Positions 28,828 through 36,373 of a stretch of 64,000 bases of DNA are shown here, one piece after another. Each line of letters begins with the position of its first letter. The first letter of the stretch is position 1. Source of the DNA: Methanosarcina thermophila TM-1 (GTDB lineage Archaea; Halobacteriota; Methanosarcinia; Methanosarcinales; Methanosarcinaceae). The DNA is taken from assembly GCF_000969885.1 (NCBI RefSeq), contig NZ_CP009501.1:1860001-1924000 (forward strand), written 5' to 3'. The notes beneath the pieces are model-generated. The model had not been told where the DNA came from and made no database searches. It was given only the letters and a program-made list of their open reading frames with translations. A program made the translations under genes and the position numbers.

Positions 28828-30069
28828 TTACTTTTTTCTTCTTCTGTAGAACAAAAAGGCTGCGGGAACAGCAATTATGATAAGCCCACCTGCCAGTACG
28901 GCTTTTGGACTAGATTCCGTAGATCCCGAAACACTTGTAAAGTTCAGATTGCCTACAGTATTTACATGCCTGTTGATTCCATTATTGTAATTTGCAGTGA
29001 GACTCATGTTTGCCCCTTCCTCGTTTCTGGGATTCCATGAATCATCCGCCACTGCGGTGAATTCGATAGTAAAGAGTTCATCCGGATTCATTGGTCCTAT
29101 GAAATATTCAGCAGGGTAAAATCTTATACCCTCAGCTTCGGGTTTTATGCTTACTGAATTAAACTCGTTAGGATGAGTGTTTGCCACATCAAATTCAATT
29201 GTGGCTTTTCCATTGATCATTGTAAGTTCCTTTGAAGGGATTACCATTATGTTTGAAGAGTCGACCTTTAGAGGAATGTTCTTTTTGCTATTGTAATCGA
29301 AGGAGTTCCCCTCTATTGCAAGTTCAAGGTTATGAGTTCCTTCTGTAGCTTCCTCTGTAACCTTTACATTGAAGGTCAGCTTGATACTATCTCCAGGCCC
29401 CAGAATGCCCATATCCTCGTAGGGGGCGTCAAGCACAACTATCCCATCAGACAAGGGCCTTAAAACCGCAGCCTGAATTCGGGCATTGGTATCAAAGTCA
29501 TTTCCACCAATTGTAACAGTCGGGGTGGTTGCAGTATTAGTGAGAGTTACAGTGATTGTACCCCTGTCCCCTGGCATGAAAACCTGAGGTTCCGAAATGA
29601 CTTCCTTAAGCTCAACTGTACCTTTGCTGTTAAACGTTTCGGTACCTATTCGTATGTCAAAACTTTTCTCACTCCAGGGACTGTCTTTATCAGTTTTTGT
29701 ACGGACATCAATAGAACGTACCCCTTTCTGTGCATTTTTGTCTACAAAAAGATGAAATTCCTTTGTAGCAGTCCTCCCAGGATAGAGAACTCCAATGTTC
29801 TTTACAGCATTTGCCTGGGAATCAAGAGAGAAAGGATATTGAGGTACGATTTCTATATCAACATTGTCAGCTTTATCCCCTCCGATATTCTCCACCTGAA
29901 CTGTTAGAGTCAGGTATTCTCCTATTTTAGCAGGATAAGGATTTGTTTCGACTATTGTAACTTTCAGGTTTGGTCCTCCAACAGCTGCACAGGCAGGAAC
30001 TGCAGAAAGAGAGGAGATCAACAGTAGAGAAAAAAATGTTGCTATAATATTCTTCTTAATCCTTTGCAT
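28828..30069 (-). CDS. COG1361 S-layer-related exported protein, copy 1
   Basis: 413-aa exported protein: signal peptide (residues about 8-29), beta-sandwich repeats, C-terminal helix (AVLAGGLIIIAVPAAFLFY) and RRRKK. It sits between its ATPase (13 nt upstream) and permease (42 nt downstream), so is likely the extracytoplasmic partner of this MacB-like system. It differs from copy 2 at about a dozen positions over the central 320 residues, while signal peptide and C-terminal 70 residues differ freely. The contrast with the more diverged ATPases suggests gene conversion. Confidence 0.88.
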   Translation of the reverse strand: MQRIKKNIIATFFSLLLISSLSAVPACAAVGGPNLKVTIVETNPYPAKIGEYLTLTVQVENIGGDKADNVDIEIVPQYPFSLDSQANAVKNIGVLYPGRTATKEFHLFVDKNAQKGVRSIDVRTKTDKDSPWSEKSFDIRIGTETFNSKGTVELKEVISEPQVFMPGDRGTITVTLTNTATTPTVTIGGNDFDTNARIQAAVLRPLSDGIVVLDAPYEDMGILGPGDSIKLTFNVKVTEEATEGTHNLELAIEGNSFDYNSKKNIPLKVDSSNIMVIPSKELTMINGKATIEFDVANTHPNEFNSVSIKPEAEGIRFYPAEYFIGPMNPDELFTIEFTAVADDSWNPRNEEGANMSLTANYNNGINRHVNTVGNLNFTSVSGSTESSPKAVLAGGLIIIAVPAAFLFYRRRKK

Positions 30070-30082
30070 ATACTTCCACCTT

Positions 30083-30805
30083 TCAATTGTATTGAATTAT
30101 TCCATCCTTTACCAAGATAACTCTATCAGCATATTTTGCAATCTCAGGGTCGTGTGTAACGATTATTATTGTTCTTCCTTCCATATTCAAATCCATAAAT
30201 ATTCGAAGGATTTCAGCTCCTGTTCTGGAGTCGAGGTTTCCAGTTGGCTCATCCGCAAGAAGAATCGCAGGGTCATTAATAAGCGCACGTGCGATTGAGA
30301 CCCTCTGTGACTGCCCTCCTGAAAGCTCTCCTGGCTTATGGTGCATTCGATCATGTAGTCCCATAATTTCAAGGAGTTCCCTTGCACGCTTTACTGGATC
30401 GATACCATCTCTAGAGTTGGCAAAAGTAGGGAGCAGAACATTCTCAAGAGCAGTCAGGCGCGGAACAAGATTGAAAGTTTGAAAAACAAAACCTATCTCA
30501 AGCCCCCGAAGGCGAGCAAGCTCCTGATCTGACATTCTATTTAGATCCTTTCCCTTTACAAGAATCTGCCCCTCGGTAGGCCTGTCAAGGCAACCTATAA
30601 GGTTCACAAGAGTACTCTTTCCGGAGCCAGATGGACCCATAATAGCTAGGAATTCCCCCCGCTCAATTTTAAGATTGATATCTGAGAGAACGGGAATCTC
30701 CAAATTCCCAAGTACATAGGTTTTCCTGGCATTGGAAACTTCGACAATAGGAAGCCCGTCATCAGGCAAACAATTTTTGTTAATATCCACTTCCCCCTGT
30801 CCCAA
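30083..30805 (-). CDS. MacB/LolD-type ABC transporter ATPase, copy 1
   Basis: 240-aa ATPase, first gene of the intact three-gene operon. Walker A GPSGSGKST, Q-loop FQTFNLVPRLTA, signature ELSGGQSQRVSIARAL, Walker B ILLADEPTGNLD and switch His in VTHD are all present. It lacks the 70-residue N-terminal extension of copy 2. Cytoplasmic engine of the MacB-like exporter. The promoter lies to its right, near the region that holds the tiny-peptide array, which is read in the opposite direction. Confidence 0.93.
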   Translation of the reverse strand: MGQGEVDINKNCLPDDGLPIVEVSNARKTYVLGNLEIPVLSDINLKIERGEFLAIMGPSGSGKSTLVNLIGCLDRPTEGQILVKGKDLNRMSDQELARLRGLEIGFVFQTFNLVPRLTALENVLLPTFANSRDGIDPVKRARELLEIMGLHDRMHHKPGELSGGQSQRVSIARALINDPAILLADEPTGNLDSRTGAEILRIFMDLNMEGRTIIIVTHDPEIAKYADRVILVKDGIIQYN

Positions 30806-31426
30806 AGTTACTGAAATGTTATAGAAAAATTACATTGAATAATCTCAATGTTTTTACTTATTATGTAAGACAGTCCATTTTAACTTATGCTTTCTTAAAT
30901 TTCGTCTGAAGATCTCATATAGAGGTATACAGATATTGATTTTTAGCATCGAGTGCGATATTTTGAAATGGATTTACAAGAACACCATGTAATATTCGGC
31001 TTCCTACTTTATATAGATTTTATCAATATAAGACTAACTACTTTACGAAAAAATATTGGAAATATAGTCAATTAAAACAGAGACAGTGAGAACAGATAGC
31101 ATTAATTATTCCATTAGATAAGGGTTTTTTAAAAAATTTATAACTGTTTTCTTGAGTCAATCTTCATAAATTTGTACTGTTTTATTTATAAAGATTTTCT
31201 TAAAAGTCAATTGCAGACTTAGTAATAGCTAAACCAATCATTTAAAATATTTTTTTATTAATGCTGGGAAATACAGTCTAATATTTAGATTAAAGTAGAG
31301 ATAAACTCTAAACTTTTAAACATTACATAAATCTAAAAAATATATGGGTGTTTGTAGAAACCTTACTCTAAACATTTAGAAACTATTATTCATAAGGAAA
31401 TTAAATTCTATTGAGCTTATATAACT
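30806..31426. other. Intergenic, no gene seen
   Basis: Very AT-rich divergent spacer between the ABC operon and the peptide array. TTATATAACTTGCTTTATATAGC (31417-31439 region) gives TATA-like elements at its right end for the plus-strand array. No open frame of note. Confidence 0.4.
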
Positions 31427-31440
31427 TGCTTTATATAGCT
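31427..31440 (+). promoter_or_regulatory. Candidate promoter of the tiny-peptide array
   Basis: CTTTATATAGC matches an archaeal TATA box. Transcription from about 31460 would give a leader of about 140 nt before the first short ORF. No other good TATA match lies between it and the ORFs. Inference from sequence only. Confidence 0.35.
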
Positions 31441-31598
31441 ATATACAGTCACTGTTGGCTAAAAATTCAAACTGTATACCTCAAAATAAGAGAAAACGCA
31501 TCATAGAATATTGATAAGTGGCTGACAGGGACCTTGAAAAATATACCATCTACAGTAGACAGATATTGATATAAACATGAGATATGGAGGGAATAGAA

Positions 31599-31673
31599 GT
31601 GACCTTTACATTCAACTTTGGTCTGTTGTTCGAATTCCTGAACAACTTCTGCTTCTCAATCAAACTGTGGTAA
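31599..31673 (+). CDS. Tiny Phe-rich peptide ORF 1 (GTG start)
   Basis: 24-aa peptide starting MTFTFNFGLLFEFLNN, with six Phe residues. GGAGGG (31586-31591) lies 7 nt before the GTG, an ideal ribosome binding site. It is the first member of the array and more divergent in sequence than the next four, but has the same length, aromatic richness and layout: after its stop comes a hairpin closed by GGTCT/AGACC and then the GGGTATAAC word that also follows the other members. A 48-codon ORF in another frame starts at an ATG at 31577 and overlaps; it lacks a ribosome binding site. Confidence 0.5.
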   Translation: MTFTFNFGLLFEFLNNFCFSIKLW

Positions 31674-31796
31674 CTGAATTTCTAAAGCAGAAGCGAATAG
31701 GTCTCTATGGAGAATGGTCATAAGGCCTTATACTCCCATTGCAAAAGACCGGGTATAACGAGGTTTGAATAATCAAGAAAAGAATGAGGGATTGAA

Positions 31797-31874
31797 ATGA
31801 TCTTAAGCTTCGAATATTCAAAGATTACAAAGATCTTCCAGGCAGAAGTCTTCAAATTCTTCTACTGCTTCTAA
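31797..31874 (+). CDS. Tiny Phe-rich peptide ORF 2
   Basis: 25-aa peptide starting MILSFEYSKITKIFQ and ending FKFFYCF. GAGGG lies 6 nt before the ATG. First of four near-identical tandem units with a 187-bp period. Aromatic residues make up about a third of the peptide and charged residues are spaced every three or four positions, so an amphipathic helix is possible. Function unknown: candidates are a secreted signal or toxin-like peptide, a small membrane-active peptide, or a leader peptide. Confidence 0.55.
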   Translation: MILSFEYSKITKIFQAEVFKFFYCF

Positions 31875-31983
31875 ATAAGCTGTGAAGAAATAGGTTCTGC
31901 AGGGTAGATGAGTTATAAACCAACTGCAGAACCCGGGGTATAACGGGGGACGAACAAAATAGAGAAAGGAGTGAGGGATTGAA

Positions 31984-32061
31984 ATGATCATAAATTTTGA
32001 GTATTCAAAGATTGTACAGTTCTTCCAGGCAGAAGTCTTCAAATTCTTCTACTGCTTCTAA
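31984..32061 (+). CDS. Tiny Phe-rich peptide ORF 3
   Basis: 25-aa peptide starting MIINFEYSKIVQFFQ and ending FKFFYCF. Strong ribosome binding site GGAGTGAGGG just upstream of ATTGAA-ATG. Differs from ORF 2 in the start (IIN for ILS) and in the core (IVQF for ITKI). Third-position changes such as TTC/TTT and GAA/GAG beside intact frame support coding. Confidence 0.55.
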   Translation: MIINFEYSKIVQFFQAEVFKFFYCF

Positions 32062-32170
32062 ATAAGCTGTAGAGAAATAGGTTATGCAGGATAGATGGGT
32101 TATAAACCCAACTGCATAGCTCAGGGGATAACGGGGACGAACAAAATAGAGAAAGGAGTGAGGGATTGAA

Positions 32171-32248
32171 ATGATCATAAATTTTGAGTATTCAAAGATT
32201 ACAAAGATCTTCCAGGCAGAAGTCTTCAAATTCTTCTACTGCTTCTAA
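32171..32248 (+). CDS. Tiny Phe-rich peptide ORF 4
   Basis: 25-aa peptide starting MIINFEYSKITKIFQ; it combines the N-terminus of ORF 3 with the core of ORF 2. Same ribosome binding site and spacing as ORF 3. Preceded by a hairpin whose arms differ from the previous unit's but still mostly pair. Confidence 0.55.
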   Translation: MIINFEYSKITKIFQAEVFKFFYCF

Positions 32249-32355
32249 ATAAGCTGTGAAGAAATGGGTTCTGCAGGGTAGATGAGTTATAAACCAACTG
32301 CATAATCCGAAGTAACGGGGGACGAACAAAATAGAGAAAGGAGTGAGGGATTGAA

Positions 32356-32433
32356 ATGATCATAAATTTTGAGTATTCAAAGATTGTACAGTTCTTCCAG
32401 ACAGAAGTCTTCAAATTCTTCTACTGCTTCTAA
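32356..32433 (+). CDS. Tiny Phe-rich peptide ORF 5
   Basis: 25-aa peptide starting MIINFEYSKIVQFFQ, identical to ORF 3 except Thr for Ala at residue 16. Last unit of the tandem array. Its downstream spacer departs from the repeat after TCTAAATA and runs into a strong hairpin terminator. Confidence 0.55.
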   Translation: MIINFEYSKIVQFFQTEVFKFFYCF

Positions 32434-32469
32434 ATAGGCAGCCGTTTGGATCAAGAGATAACAAGAATA

Positions 32470-32506
32470 GATGAAGTTGCCTGCCCTTCGGGCAACTTCA
32501 TCTTTA
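32470..32506 (+). terminator. Strong hairpin closing the peptide array
   Basis: Perfect 12-bp stem GATGAAGTTGCC/GGCAACTTCATC (32470-32481 and 32491-32502) with a 9-nt loop, followed by TTTACAAAA. The strongest hairpin in the region; it ends the unit just after ORF 5. Confidence 0.75.
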
Positions 32507-33082
32507 CAAAATAAATATGCTATTATCGCTTTTCTACTTTCCTTTTATTTTCTAATTGTTCACTCTTTTTAAAAACGATGTAATTCTGAACAAATTTATT
32601 GAGATATCAAAAAGAAACAGCGTTAAGGTTTTCAGATTGATTATGAGAGGCCCAAATTTAGGGAAAAAATAATATTTTTAGGACATTATGGCTTCTGAAG
32701 AGATAATTTACCTCAGAAAAATTAAAATTCAATTTAAAAAACGAGTTGTTGAGAAATCTCATAAGATAATTACAGCAAAAACTTCTGTTTTCAAATATTG
32801 GAAAACTATTATTTGTAAGGAGTTGTTATTCCTCACATTATATGTAAATTGATACTATACCTTAATATTGAAGCTCCTAAATGAATTAAAATAGAATAGC
32901 CTGATTATATTGTTTCAGGTTATCTACATAATATTCTTTAAGAGCATATATACAATCCAGATATAAGATTAAAGATACTTCAGATCCTTAAATCTTTTAG
33001 CTGGAAATCTCCAAGATTGTTTATACATCCCTGCAATCCCAAAAACTGGTTTTCGGGAGTATAACCTGGGAGTATAATAAAA
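32507..33082. other. Intergenic, no gene seen
   Basis: AT-rich. TTGTTTATACATC near 33015-33027 may be a promoter for the short ORFs that follow. GGGAGTATAAC at 33055-33065 echoes the GGGTATAAC word of the array. Confidence 0.4.
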
Positions 33083-33169
33083 ATGAGTATTGAAGTAGGT
33101 TTGGAGGAAGCAGATCATATCCAAAGGATCCGAAAGTTGAGTTTAGTTAGTAAGCTATCAATTGAGTGA
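33083..33169 (+). CDS. Possible 28-aa peptide
   Basis: Short hydrophilic ORF starting MSIEVGLEEADHIQR. It follows GGGAG by about ten bases and ends 35 nt before the next short ORF, so may form a two-gene unit with it. No resemblance to the Phe-rich peptides. Weak support. Confidence 0.3.
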   Translation: MSIEVGLEEADHIQRIRKLSLVSKLSIE

Positions 33170-33204
33170 GGATAAACAAAACTACAATATTGGAGGGAAT
33201 TAAA

Positions 33205-33318
33205 ATGTTCTACTATATAAGTTATACAAAAATCACAGTACTTGTACAGATAATAAAGTTTAAGCTGATTTATATTGGCGGCCAGGGTTTTTGCGGCTTT
33301 GGAAGATTCCTCAGGTAA
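33205..33318 (+). CDS. Tiny Phe/Tyr-rich peptide, distant array relative
   Basis: 37-aa peptide starting MFYYISYTKITVLVQ with a glycine-rich tail (GGQGFCGFGRF). GGAGGG lies 6-8 nt before the ATG, in the context ACAAAAC...GGAGGGAATTAAA, which resembles the array's ACAAAAT...GTGAGGGATTGAA. Aligned without gaps to the 25-aa array peptides it matches at Met1, Tyr7, Lys9, Ile10, Thr11, Gln15, Phe19, Lys20 and Tyr23. It is followed by a strong terminator. I read it as a member of the same peptide family. Confidence 0.5.
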   Translation: MFYYISYTKITVLVQIIKFKLIYIGGQGFCGFGRFLR

Positions 33319-33363
33319 AATAGTATATGTCTACTGTCAGCTACCGTTACTAAGTGGTGTCCA

Positions 33364-33419
33364 ATACAGGCTCAGACTGTATGCTCAGGCAACAGTGCAG
33401 CCTGTATAATCTTTTTTTC
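33364..33419 (+). terminator. Hairpin terminator after the distant peptide
   Basis: Perfect 9-bp outer stem ATACAGGCT/AGCCTGTAT (33364-33372 and 33399-33407) with inner pairing, followed by a run of seven Ts. Supports a short plus-strand transcript ending here. Confidence 0.75.
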
Positions 33420-34484
33420 AGCATAATTGGTGATATTCTTAAACATAGATGAGAGAATTCAAGCCTTTTCCTGAATACTAATACAAGCATTAACTAAATA
33501 ACATAAAAGTTCAGCTGCACAAATTTTTTAATGTAAGTTCTTTTTTGAGTACGATAGCAATCCATCGAATGGTTAATCCTGGCGTAAATAGTAGATTATC
33601 CAGACATAAAAACGGAAAGGTAAAGGACTTTTGAAAGCTATCAACAAATGTAAGAATAGAAAAATTTAAATTTTTGAGAAGTAGAGAACTTGAATTTTGA
33701 AAATGAGAGAAGTTTAGATTTTTGAGATGAGAAGAGGTTTTACTATTTTAATTGGTTATACTAGGTAAAACGTCTTTTGTGGAACCATCTATAAACATCT
33801 TTATCATCAAATTTAACCGTCATCAGATAATCGACGCAGTGAACTGACATTATAGACAGAGCTATAAACTGTCATAAGCACCTCATTTACAATTGTTTCA
33901 GACTATATAATCTCATAAAATGACAGAACTCCGTCTAAATGTCATAAATACAGGATTAACAGCCTGAAAATTTATGCATTTTTTCTATATTATAAACTTT
34001 TAAAGTGAGCTGCCTGCAATTTGAGGTATAGTAAAAGTTTTTCTGTTTTCTCTATGTGTTTCTGTTTTTCTCTAGCAATAATAGATCTAAGCCGAACTAT
34101 GGAAATGAAATAAATCCTTAACTTAAAAATACAATAGGAATGAATCTGCCGCATATAGCCTTTAACAGTATAATACCATTCATGCCCCAGAGAAAGCATG
34201 AAAGCTTGAAGTTCTTAGCCCAGAAGAGTTTCCAGGCCTAAATGATTCTTCCAATATTCTGCTAGAAAAAGAATCAGACTCAGAACCCCAGGAGAGAAAT
34301 TACTGCATAATTGCAATTATTACTTCTATAGTTCGAATTGAATGATAACTGGAAAATAAGCACGTTAAAAAGCCTGGATTACTTGGAAAACAAAAACTTA
34401 ACTGCATGTTTTTAATTATAGCCCTAAGCACTTTTCTGAATTATAGAATTAGGATTGTAAACTTACACTTAAAATTTGGGAATA
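33420..34484. other. Intergenic, no convincing gene
   Basis: About 1.1 kb, AT-rich. A 69-codon minus-strand ORF (33990-34199) is the only sizeable frame; it has no ribosome binding site and no recognisable domain, so I leave it out. Scattered near-repeats of TTTGAGAA/GAATTTTGA occur at 33660-33735. Confidence 0.4.
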
Positions 34485-34511
34485 AGATTGCCTGCTAGAC
34501 AGGCAATCTTT
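34485..34511. terminator. Hairpin after the DrrAB-like operon
   Basis: Perfect 10-bp stem AGATTGCCTG/CAGGCAATCT with a CTAGA loop. It lies 45 nt beyond the stop of the minus-strand permease gene and is the likely terminator of that operon. Confidence 0.65.
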
Positions 34512-34553
34512 ATAATCATGGTAAAAAATCGAGGGGAATGAGGATATACATAC

Positions 34554-35387
34554 TTATATATCCACCTTATTAAACCTCCACATAGCAGCAGATAGCATTA
34601 CAAGGGCGAAGATAATGAGGCCCACGAAAGAGAAGGTGATATCTGCCGTTGTATAAGAATAGTGATTCCCCATTACAGAGAAATCGGATCCTAAAGCAAA
34701 ATAACGGATCCCATCTGCCAGCAGCGTAAGTGGGTTAAACATTGAAAGAAACTTGAGGATATTAGGAAATGCGTCGATAGGATAAAGGGCGTTACTTATA
34801 AAGAAAAGAGGCATGCTGAGCAGAGTAAGGATTGACTGCATCCCTTCAGGATTTTCAATAGTAATCGCAATGGAACCCGAGAGGAAAAGGAATCCCAGAG
34901 TAAAAATCGCTACCAGTAGCGTAATTCCCAAGATTGCGATAAAGGTCTCAGCAAGGCTATATCCCTTAAAGAAATCCATTCCTATAAGTATCCCGAATCC
35001 TATTATTATAAAAGTTTGAATAAGGGCCTTGGTCACACCTGAAAGCCCAATCCCAAGAATTATGTGGGACCTGGGAACCGGGCTTGCCAGGGTTTCCCTC
35101 AAAAGGCTGAACTTCTTATCAAACATAAGGGTTGTGCCCCCAAACAGGCTGCTGAACAGGACATCCATTGCAATTATTCCTGCGCCCATATACGAAAGGT
35201 AATCTACTACAGGAACTCCGGATGTAGTGGGGACAAGCGAAGTTAATTTGTCAAAACTATCTGACATAGCAAGCCCGAAAAACGCCAACCACATCACAGG
35301 CTGGATCATTGAACTGAAGAGCACCGATTTAAATCTAAAAAATTTCACCATCTCTCTCCAGTATATGGCATGAAATTCGAAGTTCAC
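34554..35387 (-). CDS. ABC-2 type transporter permease (DrrB-like)
   Basis: 277-aa membrane protein with six predicted helices, of the ABC-2/DrrB family: VMWLAFFGLAMS, LRETLASPVPRSHIILG (the conserved cytoplasmic loop) and SMPLFFISNALYPID (the late signature). Such permeases export drugs, polyketides, peptides or polysaccharides. Its start overlaps the stop of the ATPase gene by 4 nt, so both are co-translated. Substrate unknown. Confidence 0.92.
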   Translation of the reverse strand: MNFEFHAIYWREMVKFFRFKSVLFSSMIQPVMWLAFFGLAMSDSFDKLTSLVPTTSGVPVVDYLSYMGAGIIAMDVLFSSLFGGTTLMFDKKFSLLRETLASPVPRSHIILGIGLSGVTKALIQTFIIIGFGILIGMDFFKGYSLAETFIAILGITLLVAIFTLGFLFLSGSIAITIENPEGMQSILTLLSMPLFFISNALYPIDAFPNILKFLSMFNPLTLLADGIRYFALGSDFSVMGNHYSYTTADITFSFVGLIIFALVMLSAAMWRFNKVDI

Positions 35388-36373
35388 TCAGACATCCCCC
35401 CTATTTCTGTTCCTTGATGGTTTCCATTCTCATTGCCTTCTCTTAATCCATGACCTGTGTAATGAACAAAAACATCATCCATTGAGGGCTTTTTAATATT
35501 CACAGTTGTAATATCTATCCCTTCTCCCCGCATTTTGTCCATAATTAGAGGGAGCGCATGGGTAACATCTTCCCCTATTATGACTCTAAGAGACTTGGTA
35601 TCTTCTGTTACGCTTTTTACTGATTTAAGTGACCTTAAAATCTCTGCAGCAACTTTGTTATTAGTAGTTTCTAGATAAATAAGGTCTTTACCAAGTTTAT
35701 TCTTTAATTCATCGGATGTTCCGGTGACAATTATTTTTCCATGATCAATTATGCTTATTCTGTCGCTCAACTGATCTGCTTCTTCCATATAATGTGTTGT
35801 CAGAAATATGGTTGTGCCTTCTTTCTTGATCTCTCTAAGATATTCCCACATTTTCATTCTCGTCTGGATATCGAAACCCACAGTAGGTTCATCAAGGAAG
35901 AGGACTGCGGGTCTTGTCATTAATCCTCTTGCAAGTTCAAGCCTTCGCTTCATACCACCACTGAGATCTTTTGCCAGAGTATTCCTTTTACTCTCCAGAT
36001 CTGTCAGCCTTAAGAGCTCATCGATGCGTTCTTTTCTTTCCTTCTTTGGCATTGAATAAATCTTACCGTGATATTCAAGGTTTTCATATACTGTCATCTC
36101 ATGATCAAGGCAAAGCATCTGGAAAACAATACCTATCGATCTTCTTACAGATTTTGGATCCTTTGCGACATCATATCCATTGACCCTGGCCTCTCCCTTC
36201 TGGATCTTTTTCAGTGTTGTAAGAATATTAATCACGGTACTCTTGCCCGCCCCATTTGGACCAAGAAATGAGAAAATTTCCCCCTGTTTTACAGTAAAAC
36301 TTATGTTATCGACAGCTTTTATAGGACCATATGAATGTTCAAGATTATTTACTTCTATGACATTTTTGGTCAT
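35384..36373 (-). CDS. ABC transporter ATPase (DrrA-like)
   Basis: 329-aa ATPase: Walker A GPNGAGKST, Q-loop VFQ, signature LSGGMKRRLELARGL, Walker B VLFLDEP, H-loop TTHYMEEADQL, then a C-terminal DrrA-type extension (about 225-310). It is the engine for the permease gene with which it overlaps. The Gly/Asn/His/Glu-rich last 20 residues are unusual. The family exports antibiotics or peptides in bacteria; here the substrate is not known, though the tiny-peptide array is the nearest plausible cargo on the same side. Confidence 0.94.
   Translation of the reverse strand: MTKNVIEVNNLEHSYGPIKAVDNISFTVKQGEIFSFLGPNGAGKSTVINILTTLKKIQKGEARVNGYDVAKDPKSVRRSIGIVFQMLCLDHEMTVYENLEYHGKIYSMPKKERKERIDELLRLTDLESKRNTLAKDLSGGMKRRLELARGLMTRPAVLFLDEPTVGFDIQTRMKMWEYLREIKKEGTTIFLTTHYMEEADQLSDRISIIDHGKIIVTGTSDELKNKLGKDLIYLETTNNKVAAEILRSLKSVKSVTEDTKSLRVIIGEDVTHALPLIMDKMRGEGIDITTVNIKKPSMDDVFVHYTGHGLREGNENGNHQGTEIGGMSE

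Larger units (their letters stand above)
31780..32440 (+). repeat. Tandem array of four 185-187-bp units
   Basis: Each unit has a GAGTGAGGG ribosome binding site, a 25-codon ORF, a hairpin spacer (in the first spacer GGTTCTGCAG pairs with CTGCAGAACC around a 20-nt loop) and the word GGGGTATAACGGGG or a variant. Units 1 and 3 resemble each other, as do 2 and 4, both in the peptide core and in the spacer, which suggests duplication of a two-unit block. The period and content exclude a CRISPR array. Confidence 0.9.

Noticed and set aside
31577..31723. 48-codon ORF overlapping tiny peptide ORF 1 in another frame
   Set aside because: No ribosome binding site before its ATG; the GGAGGG lies inside it and is placed for the GTG of the 24-codon ORF.
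31818..32414. Three overlapping minus-strand ORFs of 62-74 codons in the tandem array
   Set aside because: They start with TTG without a ribosome binding site, run through the hairpin spacers, and differ in their C-terminal parts where the spacers vary. The plus-strand short ORFs have strong ribosome binding sites and conserved frames.
31780..32440. CRISPR array
   Set aside because: The repeat unit is about 187 bp with nearly identical content throughout, no short repeats with unique spacers, and no cas genes in the window.
33990..34199. 69-codon minus-strand ORF
   Set aside because: No ribosome binding site, no domain, composition like surrounding AT-rich DNA. I considered a transposase fragment but found no motif.
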